Assembly (NCBI GenBank): GCA_028023455.1
Contig: JAQFVV010006215.1
Span: 11,205,524-11,269,523 of the forward strand
From: Epiperipatus broadwayi
Lineage: Eukaryota; Onychophora; Udeonychophora; Euonychophora; Peripatidae
Reading direction: 5' to 3'
Length of the DNA: 64,000 nucleotides
This document shows positions 12,704 through 25,730 of the stretch, piece after piece; position 1 is the first letter of the stretch; every line of letters begins with the position of its first letter. Made by a program: the position numbers and the translations under genes. The notes beneath the pieces were generated by a model. The model saw only the letters and a program-made list of their open reading frames with translations. It did not search any database and was not told where the DNA came from.

Positions 12704-13726
12704 TTAATTAGTCCATTGTTTAGAGAGAGCAAAACATGCCTCTCTTCTATTAATGGCATTAATATCATTTGCTATATAGAAAGCTTCTTTAACTTTTCTT
12801 TTGGCATCCTTTTTTTCTGTAAAAATTATTTGGGCAGAACTAGGTTCAAATACATGGCCTGTAGCTGCTTGATGGTCCCAGAATACTGATGATCCTTCAT
12901 TTTTATTTTTGACCCTATTGTAGACATACCTATGTTGATAAATTCTTGTGTTCAGGTTAGCCCGAGTTTCACCATAATATGATGCATGGCAGCCTAATTG
13001 AGGGCATGCCATTTTATAGACCACATGAGGGGCTTGATCTCTATTTGTTTTATCTTTAGCATTATTTATCAGCTGGTTAGTGTTGGGAGGTGTTCTGAAA
13101 CTAAATTTAAAATTGTTAGCCAATGTTTTTGCAATATTTGGTGTTACATTAGGTACAAAAGGAATTGTTAGGTATTTCATATTGTCTTTAGGCAATTTAT
13201 TTCTTAGTTTTCTATATAATATTTTTATTTTCTGATAGATTGTATTAGGTTTGAAGCCTATGTTAGTCATTTCCTTTGTATATTTGTCTATATTGTTTTT
13301 CCTATCTGCTATATATTTACATAATTGGTGATTTCTAAAAAGGAACGCATTCATACCTGCCCATTTATATGTGTTGGGGATATTAGATTTTGGACTTGTG
13401 TAACCTCATATGTGCAGTGGTTTAATCATCATTTTATAATCCAAGTGTGTATTCTCTCTTTTTATTAACAAGTCTAGGTATTTTATTTCTTGTTCCTTGT
13501 TTTCCTCTGTTCTACTAAGGGTTAATCATGAGATGGCTTGAAATTCATTTTGTATGTTAATAGTGGTGGAAGGTTTTGCTGCAATAAAAATGTCATCTAC
13601 ATATCGAGAGTATATGAAAGTTGGATCCGTTGTGAAATATTTTGGAAGAATTTGGTTCTCATAATGGTTTATGACAACACTAGCAACAACTCCACTCATA
13701 GGCAGTCCCATGGGCCAACCATTTAT
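12704..13726 (-). pseudogene. Penelope-like element A, RT plus GIY-YIG endonuclease, 5'-truncated
   Basis: Read on the minus strand, the piece opens inside the RT with PMGLPMSG and the catalytic YVDD (residues 37-40 of the 13526-13711 frame, about 13592-13603). The RT C-terminal region follows (EIKYLDLLIKREN, then SPKSNIPNTYKW). The frame at 12704-13354 (216 aa) carries the endonuclease: VYKMACPQLGC, then SYYGET and NLNTRIYQH, a later EA pair near residue 192, and the stop after KQWTN. This order (RT, then C-terminal GIY-YIG) defines EN+ Penelope-like elements; the enzyme would nick the target and prime cDNA. The first two thirds of the protein are absent and there are breaks between 13354 and 13526. 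It differs in motif from the pair at 35-40.7 kb (GLPMSG against MGSPLSP), so it is a separate lineage. Confidence 0.88.
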
Positions 13727-13855
13727 TTTTTAAAAAATAATCTAAAACCTTTTCATTTAAAAATTGAATATAAACTTTTTTTAAATATTAATTACAGCAC
13801 TGATTGAGAATTAAATAAAGTTAGTAATTAAGATAAAATAATTAAATAAGTAGCT

Positions 13856-13964
13856 GCATTGTCAAGCATTGATGGTCGAATGGTCAGCACATCTGCCTTA
13901 CAAATAGTTGTCCCAGGTTTGCAGGTCGCTTCCCAGTTGATGCTTTGACATATGGGGGAAAAAC
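13856..13964 (+). mobile_element. tRNA-derived SINE, copy 1
   Basis: GATGGTCGAATGGTCAGCAC has the form of a pol III A box, and GCAGGTCGCTTCCC lies where the B box should be, about 45 bases on. The unit ends GATGCTTTGACATATGGGGG followed by an A-rich tail. AAGTAGCT flanks it on both sides (13848-13855 and 13965-13972), a plausible target-site duplication. It is homologous along its length to the minus-strand copy at 21531-21646. At about 110 bp it is very short for a SINE, essentially a tRNA head and a short tail. Confidence 0.65.
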
Positions 13965-13972
13965 AAGTAGCT

Positions 13973-14766
13973 AACTACATTGAAGTTTACTAAATTATTT
14001 ACTACTTTCTAAATTTTTTTTTTTTTTTTTTTGTTAATTTTATTTTAAATGTATGTATATATTAATTTATTTACTAATTTAAAGGTTAACATCACCAAGT
14101 TTGAAGATATACAGTATTAGTGTACATACTGCATATACATTTAAAAAACATTTATATTATGTATGGTGTGAATAAGATTTGAAATTCTACTGTAAATTAT
14201 TTGATGCTAAATCCATTATCAAATTAGATTTTTTTTTTTTATACATTAGACAATTTTTTTGTGAAGACATGTTTGTTATATTTTCATTATTTTAACATAA
14301 TCACAGAATTAAAAAATTAATAATATATTAATATTAGACAGTTCTTTTTAAATTAGTACGATTCATTCATTTGGGGTAAAAAATACTGGTATTATAAATC
14401 TTGCCAAAGCTACAAACTATTTATCTTGATACGTATTGAGACTTGTTCAGATATTAACTTAATTTATATGTAAAAAGTAGATTGCATGTATCCCAGTATT
14501 GATAACTAATCAGTGTTAATTTGTTTTTACATTATTTTTTATGAATTTTATGTAATGATGATTTTATTTAGATGTTTGTTCATATTGTAGATTTATGTTA
14601 GTATCTAAGTTTCTTCTTTTAGGTGTGTAGAGAGCTTATATTTTAAATTTAGTATATTATTAGTAAAATATAATGGATTTTATTTAATAAGTAAAATAGG
14701 TGAACAAGACAAAAGATCAATATATCATAATGAATTATATTTTTTAGTGTAATTTTTACTACAACA
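13973..14766. other. AT-rich stretch, no gene
   Basis: Long poly(T) near 14018 and otherwise unremarkable AT-rich DNA. No frame has a recognisable translation. Confidence 0.5.
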
Positions 14767-15250
14767 TTCTTACACAAAGTGGATAGAAACCACCTTGCAT
14801 AAGAATGGGGTAATAAAAATTCTTTTACAGAAATATTATTCATTATTGATTAATCTCTAGTATAATGAATGACTAATAAAAAAATATTAATATACTTTCA
14901 TTAAGTGATTTGTGGCAAAGTAATTTACTATATATATATATATGGCAAAGTAATTTACTATATATATATATATATATATACACACTAAAAATGATAAAGA
15001 TATGTGTAAGTAATTGTGGTCTAATCCAATTGATGAGGCTTGGTTTAGCAAGAAATGTACATCTTGGCGATCATAGATCTTTTTTACATGTCTTTTGTCA
15101 TATGTTTATGATTACATCTCTCTACAAAGTATTAAAAATGGATAGAAACCAGTCCCTACCTTGCATGAAAATGTTGTAATGAAAATTACACTACAGAAAT
15201 ATTATTCATTATTGGAGAATCTCTAGTCTAATAAATGACTAATAAAATAA
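14767..15250 (+). repeat. Direct-repeat-flanked segment (~115 bp repeats)
   Basis: The sequence at 14767-14882 (GTGGATAGAAACCA, CAGAAATATTATTCATTATT, AATGAATGACTAATAAAA) recurs at 15129-15250 in the same orientation with about 85% match. The repeats enclose about 250 bases that include a 31-base tandem duplication (GGCAAAGTAATTTACTATAT) and TA runs. It could be a tandem duplication or the ends of a small non-autonomous element. No coding potential. Confidence 0.55.
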
Positions 15251-18141
15251 ACTATTAATGAGTATAATATATGTGATATGGCATGTGCAAAACTATTTGC
15301 ACTATGTGTAAAAGTATGTCATATATTACATTTGCTAGGCAAATGATTAATTTGTAAATCAATAATCACATAATTTATTACTATAAGCACAAAAGAAATG
15401 ATTTAAAAAGTGATTTCAAAAGCAATAAGATTGATAAAATGTCCTAATCTACTATAGGCAATAAGATCAATAGCCTTTTTTTTATTTTTGGTATTTAATC
15501 CTTCAAAGCATATAATTTTAAATAGTGAGTGATAAATGAAGCAGAATAATGTCAGATGACGAAATCTTTTTAAATACTTGTTCATTATATTTCAAAAAGA
15601 TTTTAATGATTTTGTTTGTAATTGAGATTTATTTAAAAAGTAAGGTAAATTTTAGGTAAAAAAATTAAAGATTGAGATCTACAGGAACATGATAATGAAA
15701 TTTGTTTTTTCCATAGGTTTCAAGATACATTTAAAGAATTCTTCTTCCAAAAACAAAATAACAAAAAAGGTTTGTATTTTGCAATGATGTTCGTTCAGAC
15801 ATGAGACTCTCAGTCATAAATCCAATATCAATGAGTAATATCAACTTCTCAAATGTTAAAGACAGTCCTACTTCAAAATAATTTTTCAAATCATAACAAA
15901 ACATGAATGAATCAATCAACAATGTAAATTTGCTTTTAGAAAAGATTTAGTGCCAAAAATATTACTAAAGCACTATTGTTTTCTATATGAGTGATATGGT
16001 AAAAATAAACTAAATCAGGATGCGCAACCAAAATAGAGCTCACTTCATTAAAACAATGGCAAAAACAAACTGGATCAATGATGCAAAATTAGATACCATG
16101 TTTGTATAGGTCTTCAGATCAAAGAATTGTTGAGAGATTTGAAGGAGAGTTGAATGAAATTAAGAAAGATGGCTAATAGACTTTCAAAACTATTGTTTAG
16201 GAAATTACATATTCAAAGTTTATCCTAAAGTAATGGGAAATATTAAGTGTTTGCATGAAGACAGGTGAGATCCAATGAAAATATGAGCACAATTATTCTA
16301 AAAGAAATATACATAAAAAAATGATGACACATATCTTATATTCAAATGTATTTATGAAGTACTAAAAAAAATATTTTGATTATAAATAGAAAACGAGAGA
16401 AAAACATTTTTTAAAATGTTACTAATGTAAAAATAAAACATAACTTAGTTTTCATAATAAGAGGCATGCATGTTAAGTTCAAAATTTGGTAGAATAATGA
16501 CTAATAAGGTAATATAACACATCGATATCAAATAATAACATTTAATCATCATAGTGATAGTTTTCCATTGCTTGCCATCTTTTTAATATAATTTATTTAA
16601 GCCTCTCAATATTTAGAGATACATTATTAAACTTTAAAGGGCTCCTTACATCATTGTTCTTGCAATAAAATATTATTTAATCAATGAAAAGAAAAATGAT
16701 CATATTTTCATTGTAAAATTAAAATAAATTAAAAGACATTTAACATAAAGATATCAACAAAAAAAAATGTACTTAATTAAAAAAACCTCAAAATGATTCT
16801 AAGAGTAGTAGATTTTATTCGATCAAAAAATTAAAAACCTTTGCAGAGTCACAACCTGAATTGCTATAGACTTTTAAAAAATCTTTTCCTTTAATTAGAA
16901 TTTTCAATGATATGTTTAACATAAATGAATAAATTTTTATACACATTCCAAAAACGAATTTTTAACTAAAATTAGTGTTACTGTTTGTTTATTGGCTATT
17001 TTTAAACCCATGACTAAAATTCATTAAAGGATTTTTAATACTGGCCATCTTATTGACCCCCCCCCTCTCCAACGTTTTAAAAATATAAAAGATATCAATA
17101 TTACTTTTTAAAAATGAGTTGAATTCTCTGAATTATAATTGGGAACTAATAAATACTATAGTTCTTGATTTTTTGCAATACAGTTTTTTAGAGTGCAGAA
17201 CTAAATTACAGTTCAAATTAATCCATTCACAAAAAATTTAATATTCTTACTTGGATTTCTGGTGATATGAAAACAATGTCTTGGTTAAGGGAAATATTTT
17301 AAATAATCGCTATATTTTCTTATCTTCTACAACTTTTTCTTGTAACAATAATTTATTCTGGCAACTAAGACATAAATATAACTATGTCTGCCAAGGCAAT
17401 AAAATTTTGACCCATTATCCTTTATAAGATATTACTCAGCACTTTAATATTAAATTATTATATAGGTAATGATAATTTTAACTGACAAATATGTGGTAAG
17501 TAAATATGCTCATCAGTAATTAAAAAGAAAATAAAGTTGTGATTTTAAAGTTTAAATGCTATTTTCAACAAATTTAAAAGCAATACGTAGTATATTTCAA
17601 GTATTAAATTCATTAGCATGTCATTAGTTACAATTTAATAATTTTATATTTAAATTAAACAAAATGATTGCATTACAATCATCAAAGAAATTAGTCAAGT
17701 TGTGATGAAACATTTATTTTAACATGACATGATTCTGATTCTTGAAAATCTTCTAATGCTATTTTTCTAGATTAATCATTTTCATAACTCTTTCTTGGGT
17801 CAGTTTTTCTGCTAAAGTTTATATATTTTTATGTTTTTTATTTCTGTTTTAAATTTAATGAATGTAATATCATTATGTATATTTGAAAATTGTATTTAAA
17901 GATTAATTTAAGAGTTCTTTTTTTTATTCAATTGGAGAACAGACCTCAGTTGCTTTCAAAAATAATTCATAAATACTTCACTTAGTGTTTTATCCATAGC
18001 AAAGATTAGTCATGTGCTGGTCTAATGCCAACTTAGCTATGTGGCTGTTCAGCTTTATGAACTATCTGTTCAATATTGTTAGTTGATATGAACATAATAT
18101 CATTTTCTTATACTGTTGTAATTTCAAAATGCATGTACTAC
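15251..18141. other. AT-rich stretch, no gene
   Basis: No supported gene or repeat. Small minus-strand frames near 15403-15922 have compositionally simple translations and no motifs. A C-run near 17057 is the only local GC feature. Confidence 0.5.
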
Positions 18142-18267
18142 CGTAAGTAAAGCTAATAATAATGGCATATTTACTGCACTTTCAAGGACTATGTGTGGTT
18201 TCTATACATGCAGCCCTCAGAAGTGTTAAGCTTTAGTAAATATGCAATTATTATTAGCTTTTCTTAC
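18142..18267. mobile_element. Small inverted-repeat element
   Basis: GTAAGTAAAGCTAATAATAA and what follows (18142-18175) is mirrored by 18234-18267 (AGTAAATATGCA, then TTATTATTAGCTTTTCTTAC). Arms are about 34 bases with few mismatches around a 58-base loop. Non-coding, hairpin-forming, MITE-sized. Confidence 0.5.
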
Positions 18268-20607
18268 AATAGTGATTAATTTCATAATTCTAAATCTCAT
18301 CATCTATTAGATATTGTTTTTCAGGAAAAAAAATCTGCTTAGTTTAGACCAATGTTTGCCTTTGCGTTGAGTTGGTATGTTTTGTATTACCAGATAATGT
18401 GTACTTTTTATTCAATATTAGTTGTCATGTTGTTGATGTTTGGATTGTTTTTTAGGTCAAGATAATGGTAAATCTACAGATTTCAGATTTTTAAATTATC
18501 TGAATTGATGATGTTAGCATTAATTACTTTGTATTCTAAGTGTTTGAATTAGTCACAACTTATTAAATTGCTATACTTCTTGTTGAAACAACAATAACAA
18601 AAAGGTTTTATCATTTTCAGTAATCGTCACTATAGTTTATTAAAAAATATATTTAATTACCCTAATAAATCCTTGATTACCTAACTACTTTTCCAAATAA
18701 TGTGTACTTTTGTTTTGTTTTTGTATATCATTGCCCAAATGTATTTTGAGATAATGGAGTCTGACTTGTTAGACATAGACTTTATTAACAGCAGTTTATT
18801 GTTTAATTTAATTTGGATGCTGTATTCACATTCTTTAGATACTTAACATGATTTAGTTCAAATACTTTTTAAGGCACTGAATCTAATGTTTGCCAATTAT
18901 ATTGGTATATCAGCCATCTTCATATATTTTTTGTAAAATGGGATACTATAATATGCTGAATACAATGGCAATAATGTAAGAGAACCATACTTCTTTCTTG
19001 TGGTTTTTGTTTTACTTATACTATTCATTTCTAGGGAGTATAGGTTCAGATTTTAAATTTACTTTTATTATCAAACTTAAATGTAGTGTGAGGATCTATC
19101 AATAATTTGAATTGAAAACTATGATTATTCATACCACAGATGAAATAGTCTTTCAAATAATCATTTAATAATTTTTTTAAATATATGTTATTGCTAATTT
19201 TCTGAGTTCTTTGTGTAATTAATTATCTTTTCATTATTTCTATGGATGAGCAAGTTTAAGTGATACCCTTGAAATATTTATAAGTATTTTGGACAAAATT
19301 TTATATCCAACCAGTTCTGATTATAAATTTACTTCCTATCATAAGTGCATAAGCTTTAATATATTTGGAATCTATATTGATATTGTTGATATATCCTAAC
19401 ACCTAAGTCAAACATTATTTCTAATGAATGTGTAGAGTCTGCTTGTGACCATTAAATTTATTAAACTGCTGATTCATTTCCACTTATAAAAGCTGTAACC
19501 TTTAAACAACATTTGTTTTTGGACTTTTTTAAAAAGAATTTTAGCCACTCTTGCAGATCAATTTGCATCATATTCTTCTACCAGTCTACTTTAGTTCTTC
19601 AATATTTTTTTTATTTTAAAAAGTTTTTTGTGCCCTGCATAATAAAGCAGTTTAATCATTTCAACTGAGCATAATTTCGACTTTTTACCTTATTTTTAAT
19701 TCTGTGCTTTTTTTTGTTTGAAATTTGGACTCTGTTACAAATGCTCAAGTTTTATTGAGTTTGGGAGTTATATTGAAATGCAAATTGTCATTAATGTAAC
19801 AGTGACATTACATTACCAGATATAAACAAGTTATGCTAGAAACTGATTACCATTTTAATAATCAGTTAATTACAGTATTGATTATAACTCACTATCCATC
19901 ACAGAATAAATTAAAATGTTTGTAACTGCATTGGTAATGTTTATATTACGTTTAACATACAGTAAGTTATATTGTTTATAATTATATCGATGTTGGTAAT
20001 TGGTTACAACAGATTATAAGCTGCTTGATTACCATAATAGAAACAAATCACCACAGTTTTTTCTTTGGTAGAATTAATGAATATGATTACTCACATTGGT
20101 AATTATTATTCTGAGCTTGCTACTTACTGCTCTTATTAAAAAAATGCAGAATGAATGCTACAAGAATTATATTCCAACTTTGATTATTTGCAAATATTAT
20201 TAGTTGTAATTTTGGACATGTGATTATTCAAACTCTGTGATTGCTAGAAATACATTGTTCTAAATGAAATTACAATAATCCAAACCAAATCAAGATCATC
20301 AGATCACTAAGCCAGCATGAAATCACTTAATCCTTCAGCTTAGAACTATCACTGCCTTTTTATATAATAAATTATTAATGAACTTAGTTGATAAACATAA
20401 AATTATGTATATCAGATTTAATATCAAGTACAAAAAAAAATGTTTAATTGGATTTAAAATCTTTATTAAAATAACAGTATTTTTATGAACTTGTCTAAAA
20501 TTAGGAGCTATTATTTCACGTAATTCAGTTATCATTCTATTAGAAAATATGTTTCTAATTATTAATTATTACTATTTAATAAAATATTTTTTTACCTTCA
20601 TTTCAAT
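18268..20607. other. AT-rich stretch, no gene
   Basis: No coding region is supported. At 19780-20110 several short imperfect palindromes with the core GGTAAT/ATTACC recur, but they do not form a consistent repeat unit. Confidence 0.5.
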
Positions 20608-20791
20608 ATAATAACAATAGTAATGGAAAACTATTCAGGAAAGTTTAAAATTTTAATAAAAATAATATCTATAATAGTTCTATGATTATGACCAACGTGG
20701 TCGAAAACAATGCTTAGATATTATTTTTATTAAAATTTTAAAATTTTGTGAATAGGTTTCCATTACAATTAAATTATTACTATTGTTTATT
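20608..20791. mobile_element. Small inverted-repeat element
   Basis: AATAACAATAGTAATGGAAA (from 20608) and TTTAAAATTTTAATAAAAAT (from about 20643) are mirrored by AGATATTATTTTTATTAAAA (20716) through ATTACTATTGTTTAT (about 20777). Each arm is 60-75 bases, the right one with a short insertion, around a loop of about 45 bases. Fits an AT-rich MITE. Confidence 0.55.
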
Positions 20792-21516
20792 TGTCTAATT
20801 AGTTTTATGAATAAAATTAATGCTCATATTTCTTTATAAAATAGTTAAATTATTCTAATAGAAGAAATTTATTATCATTTTCAAAATCAATTTCTTGCAA
20901 TAATAAAAAAACAATCAAGCGAAGTAATACTTGAATCAAATTGATATTTTTCTCAGTTTCAGTCAGCGACTAATGATATTCAGCTATTTTATCAGAATGC
21001 GACTGTTTTTTTCTCTCAGTAATAATAAAGCTTGCGTATATCACAAATAAAAGAAAATCTAATTGTTTGATTTGAAGTGATTGCTTCGGAAGAAAAATCG
21101 GAAAAGAAAAAAATTATCACCTGATTAGTATTTTATTTTGCTTAAATAAATAAATTTGTTTGTTTTGTTCTGCCAATTGTTTGTTAACTGTTGAATTTAC
21201 ATCACTTCTAAATTATAACAAAAAGACAGAAATAGAGCTTCATATATTGTATATATATATTTGACATTTTCTCTTAATTCCAATTTTTTGGACCTTCAAA
21301 ATAAAATTTTTTCTAATTTTGTAAAACTTTTAAAAATTGTAATGATATTCAAACATGTGTACATTAAAAAAGTTATAATTAAAAAAAAAAAATAAACATA
21401 AAAATAATCAGGTTCAATATAAACATCTTATTGATAATTTATATAGCCTATTATTCTGGGCAAATATTTCTAACTGGCCACTGAATTAAATCAAACGTAA
21501 GTCTGCATCAAACACT
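20792..21516. other. AT-rich stretch, no gene
   Basis: I see no coding signal, RNA gene or repeat apart from homopolymers. Confidence 0.5.
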
Positions 21517-21530
21517 AATCATTACATTCT

Positions 21531-21646
21531 TTTTTTTTCTCCATATGTCATAGCATCGGCCAGGAGGTGAACCCGCAACAACCATCTGCAACCAACTGCT
21601 TGCTTGCAAGGCAGCTGCGCTGACCTCTCGGCTAACAACACTTGAC
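21531..21646 (-). mobile_element. tRNA-derived SINE, copy 2, with 14-bp target duplication
   Basis: On the minus strand the unit reads GTTAGCCGAGAGGTCAGCGC (A-box type), then GCTGCCTTGCAAG, GTTGCGGGTTCACCTCC (B-box type), GATGCTATGACATATGG, and ends in an A-rich tail that appears as poly(T) at 21531. AATCATTACATTCT occurs on both sides (21517-21530 and 21647-21660): a clear 14-bp target-site duplication, as expected for LINE-driven retrotransposition. It aligns with the copy at 13856-13964 but is better preserved and more GC-rich than its surroundings, so it is probably the younger insertion. Confidence 0.82.
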
Positions 21647-21660
21647 AATCATTACATTCT

Positions 21661-24600
21661 TTGATCTGCTAAACTAATAGTTGCATCATGCATGCACTGA
21701 TTTGTTCAGCCAGGTCAAAAATTATCAGTGAAAGTTTCTAGAGAATACATTACGATGTTACTTGGGATAGTTTTTTTATTTATACAATAAATATACTTCT
21801 AAATATTGTGTTTATATTGCAGTCAGACTGGCAGTAATATTCATGGTCATTTAAGAATGACACCCAACTTTGTAAAAAAATAAATAAATATATTATAGCA
21901 TTTCCAATATAAAGTGTATACCATCATTTAGATGCAATAAGTCACCTCTGTTATTTGTTAGCAATCTATACAAGTCTAATTGTTAGTTGTACTGTTATTA
22001 TTTGGGAAGGAATGCAATGACTTTCCTTTTTAAAATTCTGCTCAGCTTACTGATGGCTTGTCTCATGTGCAAGTGTGATAATGACTGTAGCTAACAACTT
22101 CCTACTCCAGGCTTGAACATGTGTCTCTGCATCATACTATATTGTGGACAATATACATACTAATGTTCAATATCTAACAGTTTTCTGATATTGTGATGTT
22201 GTCTGAACATCTGAAAGTTGTCTAGTTTTTCCTCTCAAATGGATCTCAATATATAGCAAGATCCCCATCCTTACTAGAAATGATTGAATTCACTGACCTA
22301 GCTCTGCAATTAACCTTTTATGCGATTGGCTATTTATTTCCTTTTTATTGCTACTTCATTGGACAATTTTATTGTTACTTGAATCAAACCACTGACAATA
22401 TTGATTTGAAGATAAACTTCTAACTAAGTTGTGATGAGTTCTCGACACTAAAATTTTTAGTAATCAAAGAATGGAGTTATGCATTTGAAATATGTTTATG
22501 TATATTGTTTAAAACCTCACATTTTTATTTATAGACTCTATTCGAGAGTGGCGAATTGTTAGTTTGTATATGAATAGGTATTACATGGGACTGCTATATC
22601 CAAATCCTAAAAATCAGTGCTAATTTATTATTTAAGCTTACAGTAGATGCCTCTGAAATGAAGTCAGTTTCTACATCAAATCTTCTGGAATAGAATCTCT
22701 CCAGATTTCTTGATAATATTTTTAAAAAATCCTTAGCTAAATAAATAAATACATAATTGAACTTATACTTTTTTTCTAAACTAATATATTAAAATGAAGC
22801 TTTGATATTTACATTTTGATTTAAAATTTTAATTTTTTGTTAGTAAATTTAATTTATCTCATGTTGATTTTAGGCATATTAAATCTTCTTGTTGTTTCAT
22901 ATATATATAATTATAACACTAATTGATGAATTTGATATGAATAGATAATTTGAAAAACGAATATTGTTTCTCAACATTTTTTTTTCCATTTAGTATATAT
23001 AAAGAGAGAAAGTTAGATAGAAATATGTCATTAAATTAAAACGTAAAATGTATGATATAACAATAGATGTAATTTAATACAAATTTCAACAACTTGGCAT
23101 GATAAGATCTTCATTACCATTAAAATATTTTGCGTTATTTTAGCTTCCTTTTAAAAAAGTGATAGCAAAAGCTTTTCACACTTGTTATAAATTAAGAAAT
23201 TTTGAAATGGTAGTCTTTCCTTAAAAATGACATTTACAATAATCAATATACTAATTATGTAATTGATCTCAGCAAACACACTACCTCCTAACAGAGATAT
23301 TGCATTTTCTTAAGATTTATGTTCAGGTCACTTGTTCTATTTTTCATTATCACAAAAAGAATAAATGATAAATTTTCTACAGAGCCATTAATGTTCGAAT
23401 TAATTTTGTAAAATAAAATACTGGGAGAGGGGTGGCATTTTTGTAAAACACGAGGATTACAATCAATTTAGAAAATTATATTTTAGCAGAAAATTTTAAT
23501 GCTCTCTATTGGTTGCTTTCAGACAAATTAAAAATTTTTCATTTCTTAATTTGAGAATGTTTTATTTCTGAAAGTTTGTTTAATGCATATGCACAATATA
23601 TATATACTATCATAATTTTTTTTTTCAGGACCTTGTTATTTAATAATCAAAGAAGTAAGCTTAAATATATTTGTTATAGTAAAATGCGGACTAATGTAAA
23701 ACATTTTTTAAAAATATAATTACATAATAGTATAATTATATATAACATAACAGAAACCCCAGTATATTAACATTGTACTATATTTAAAATATATATATAA
23801 TAGTCAGTACAGGCTTACCAAACCAAGTTGTAATCTATTTCATTTATTATTTCTATTTTCTTATATAATACAATGCATATTCATTTCACTTCCCTTCCGC
23901 TAATAGTTTTTCTAAAAAGTGTCTATAAGTGTATTTTTATCTTTTTTGTTTTCAACCTTCCTAAAAAGTATCTACAGATGACTTTTAATCTTCTTTGTCT
24001 TTAATTCTATATGCTTTTTATACATTTTATTCATATTTCATAATGTTTTACTAAAGTTTATACTAAGCAGCAGCAACATGGATTTTTAATATTTAAAGCA
24101 AATTGTTATTTTAAATTGTATTGAACGAAAAGTTAAAAAGAAATTAATTGATTGTTTGAGAGGTCATGTGATGCATAAGCAGAAGGTATGATAAATTGAA
24201 TTTCAAGAACTTTTATATTTTAAATACTTCCCTTTATCATAATGAAGGCAAAAAAACATAAACTATTTCCATATACTATGTGAATGTCATAAATATTAAT
24301 ATACATTATATTCATATAATCACCAGAAGTTGATATAGACTTAACCAAATGTCAATAAAGATTTGATGACATCAAATGGTAATAAAAATAATAACAATAA
24401 ACAGAAGTGGACATACTTACTATAACATTATATAAATTTTCTAAAAATAGAAATCTAAGAAGATGGTCAAATTTATCCAGAGAGAGTTGATTGCCAATTT
24501 TATGAGTTTAAATATGCCTAACTGGTTTAAAAGTATTTAATTGTTGATATTCTTATTAATTGATTCATACCCAAAACTTAAACTATTAATACTTTAAGAC

Positions 24601-25369
24601 TGATAGTTTCAAGAATGCTAAGTGAATTTAGTAAAAATAAAAAAACAAAACCTTTTAAATGTTTTGTCATTAACATGGACCAAACCATATATCATAAATA
24701 GTAAATAAAGAATAAATTAATGCAAAGATAAATATTGTATATACATATAGACAAATATTGTATATACAGAATAGCCTCAGCTTTGAAAAATTATAATTGA
24801 AAAGGAATTTCATGCAGGCATGTTTTTATTTTAAATATATTATATTTTAAGAATGGAAAAAATTTAACTAGAATTTAAAATTAGATCAAAGATAGCTCAT
24901 AAATATATGTCTAAATTGCAAAAAGCCTTGTTGAATTATATGAAGAATTACAGCATTTATCAAAATAAGCTGAAATGAGTTTCTTGAGAATGCTTATGCC
25001 AAATTTCTATTTCCACTACAATGTCGTAATATGAAAATAGTAGAATTACAACATAAGAAGTGGAAAATAAATGACTGGAAGCATAGCTTGTAGTCAAACA
25101 TATTGTTTATATTTTCTCTATCATCTAAGAAAGTTACAATTGATAATTATTTATCAGATAAACATTTTTTTATGAGTTAGTGACAAAATTGATATGATTT
25201 AGATAATTACTTCATGATATTCTCAGGATCCCATAATTACTCTACTGATATATATTTACAAAATGTTTGGAATTTTGAAAATCACATTAATTTTATGGAG
25301 AAAGAATTGCCTTAGAAAATATTTTTAAAAAAAATAATAATTCACTTATTCATTAGAAATTATATGAAA
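21661..25369. other. AT-rich stretch, no gene
   Basis: No supported coding region. The patch at 22000-22300 is less AT-rich and may be an old repeat, but no family signature is visible. Short TA runs occur near 23600 and 23790. Confidence 0.5.
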
Positions 25370-25570
25370 GTATTATTACTGGTTAGGCTAGCAACACTGA
25401 AGAAGATAGGAAAATATGACCACTCAAAATGTTGTCTTATGTATTATCTGTGTGCTATTACTAACAGGTAAATGTAATCAAAAAATTTAAATGAAATTTG
25501 AATTTTTCTAAAGACATTTAATATTTGATGATAGAAAGAATCTAACATATAATTACTATCCCTGCTTATT
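25370..25570 (+). mobile_element. Solo Penelope-like 3' end (hammerhead-like motif plus pLTR)
   Basis: This segment aligns with 40505-40680, the 3' end of the plus-strand Penelope element. The shared order is ACTGGTTAGGCTAGCAA, then CTGAAGAAGATAGG, CACTCAAAATGTTGTC, CTATTACTAACAG, AATTTGAATTTTTCTAAAGA and TTTGATGATAGAAAG. No RT or endonuclease coding lies directly upstream, so it is a severely 5'-truncated insertion or an orphan terminal repeat. Its hammerhead-like core is degraded (CAAAA in place of GAAA). Confidence 0.7.
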
Positions 25571-25730
25571 ATAGCTTTAAAATGAATTATTTCTAATCTA
25601 TAAAATTAAAGTCAATCATTTCAAAATCAATTTTCATTAAAGTGTATAGACTAATTTAAGCTTGATCTCTGGCTATGTTTTGAATAATTATATATAAAAA
25701 ATCTTAAGTACAATGGGAAATGTTATTTTG

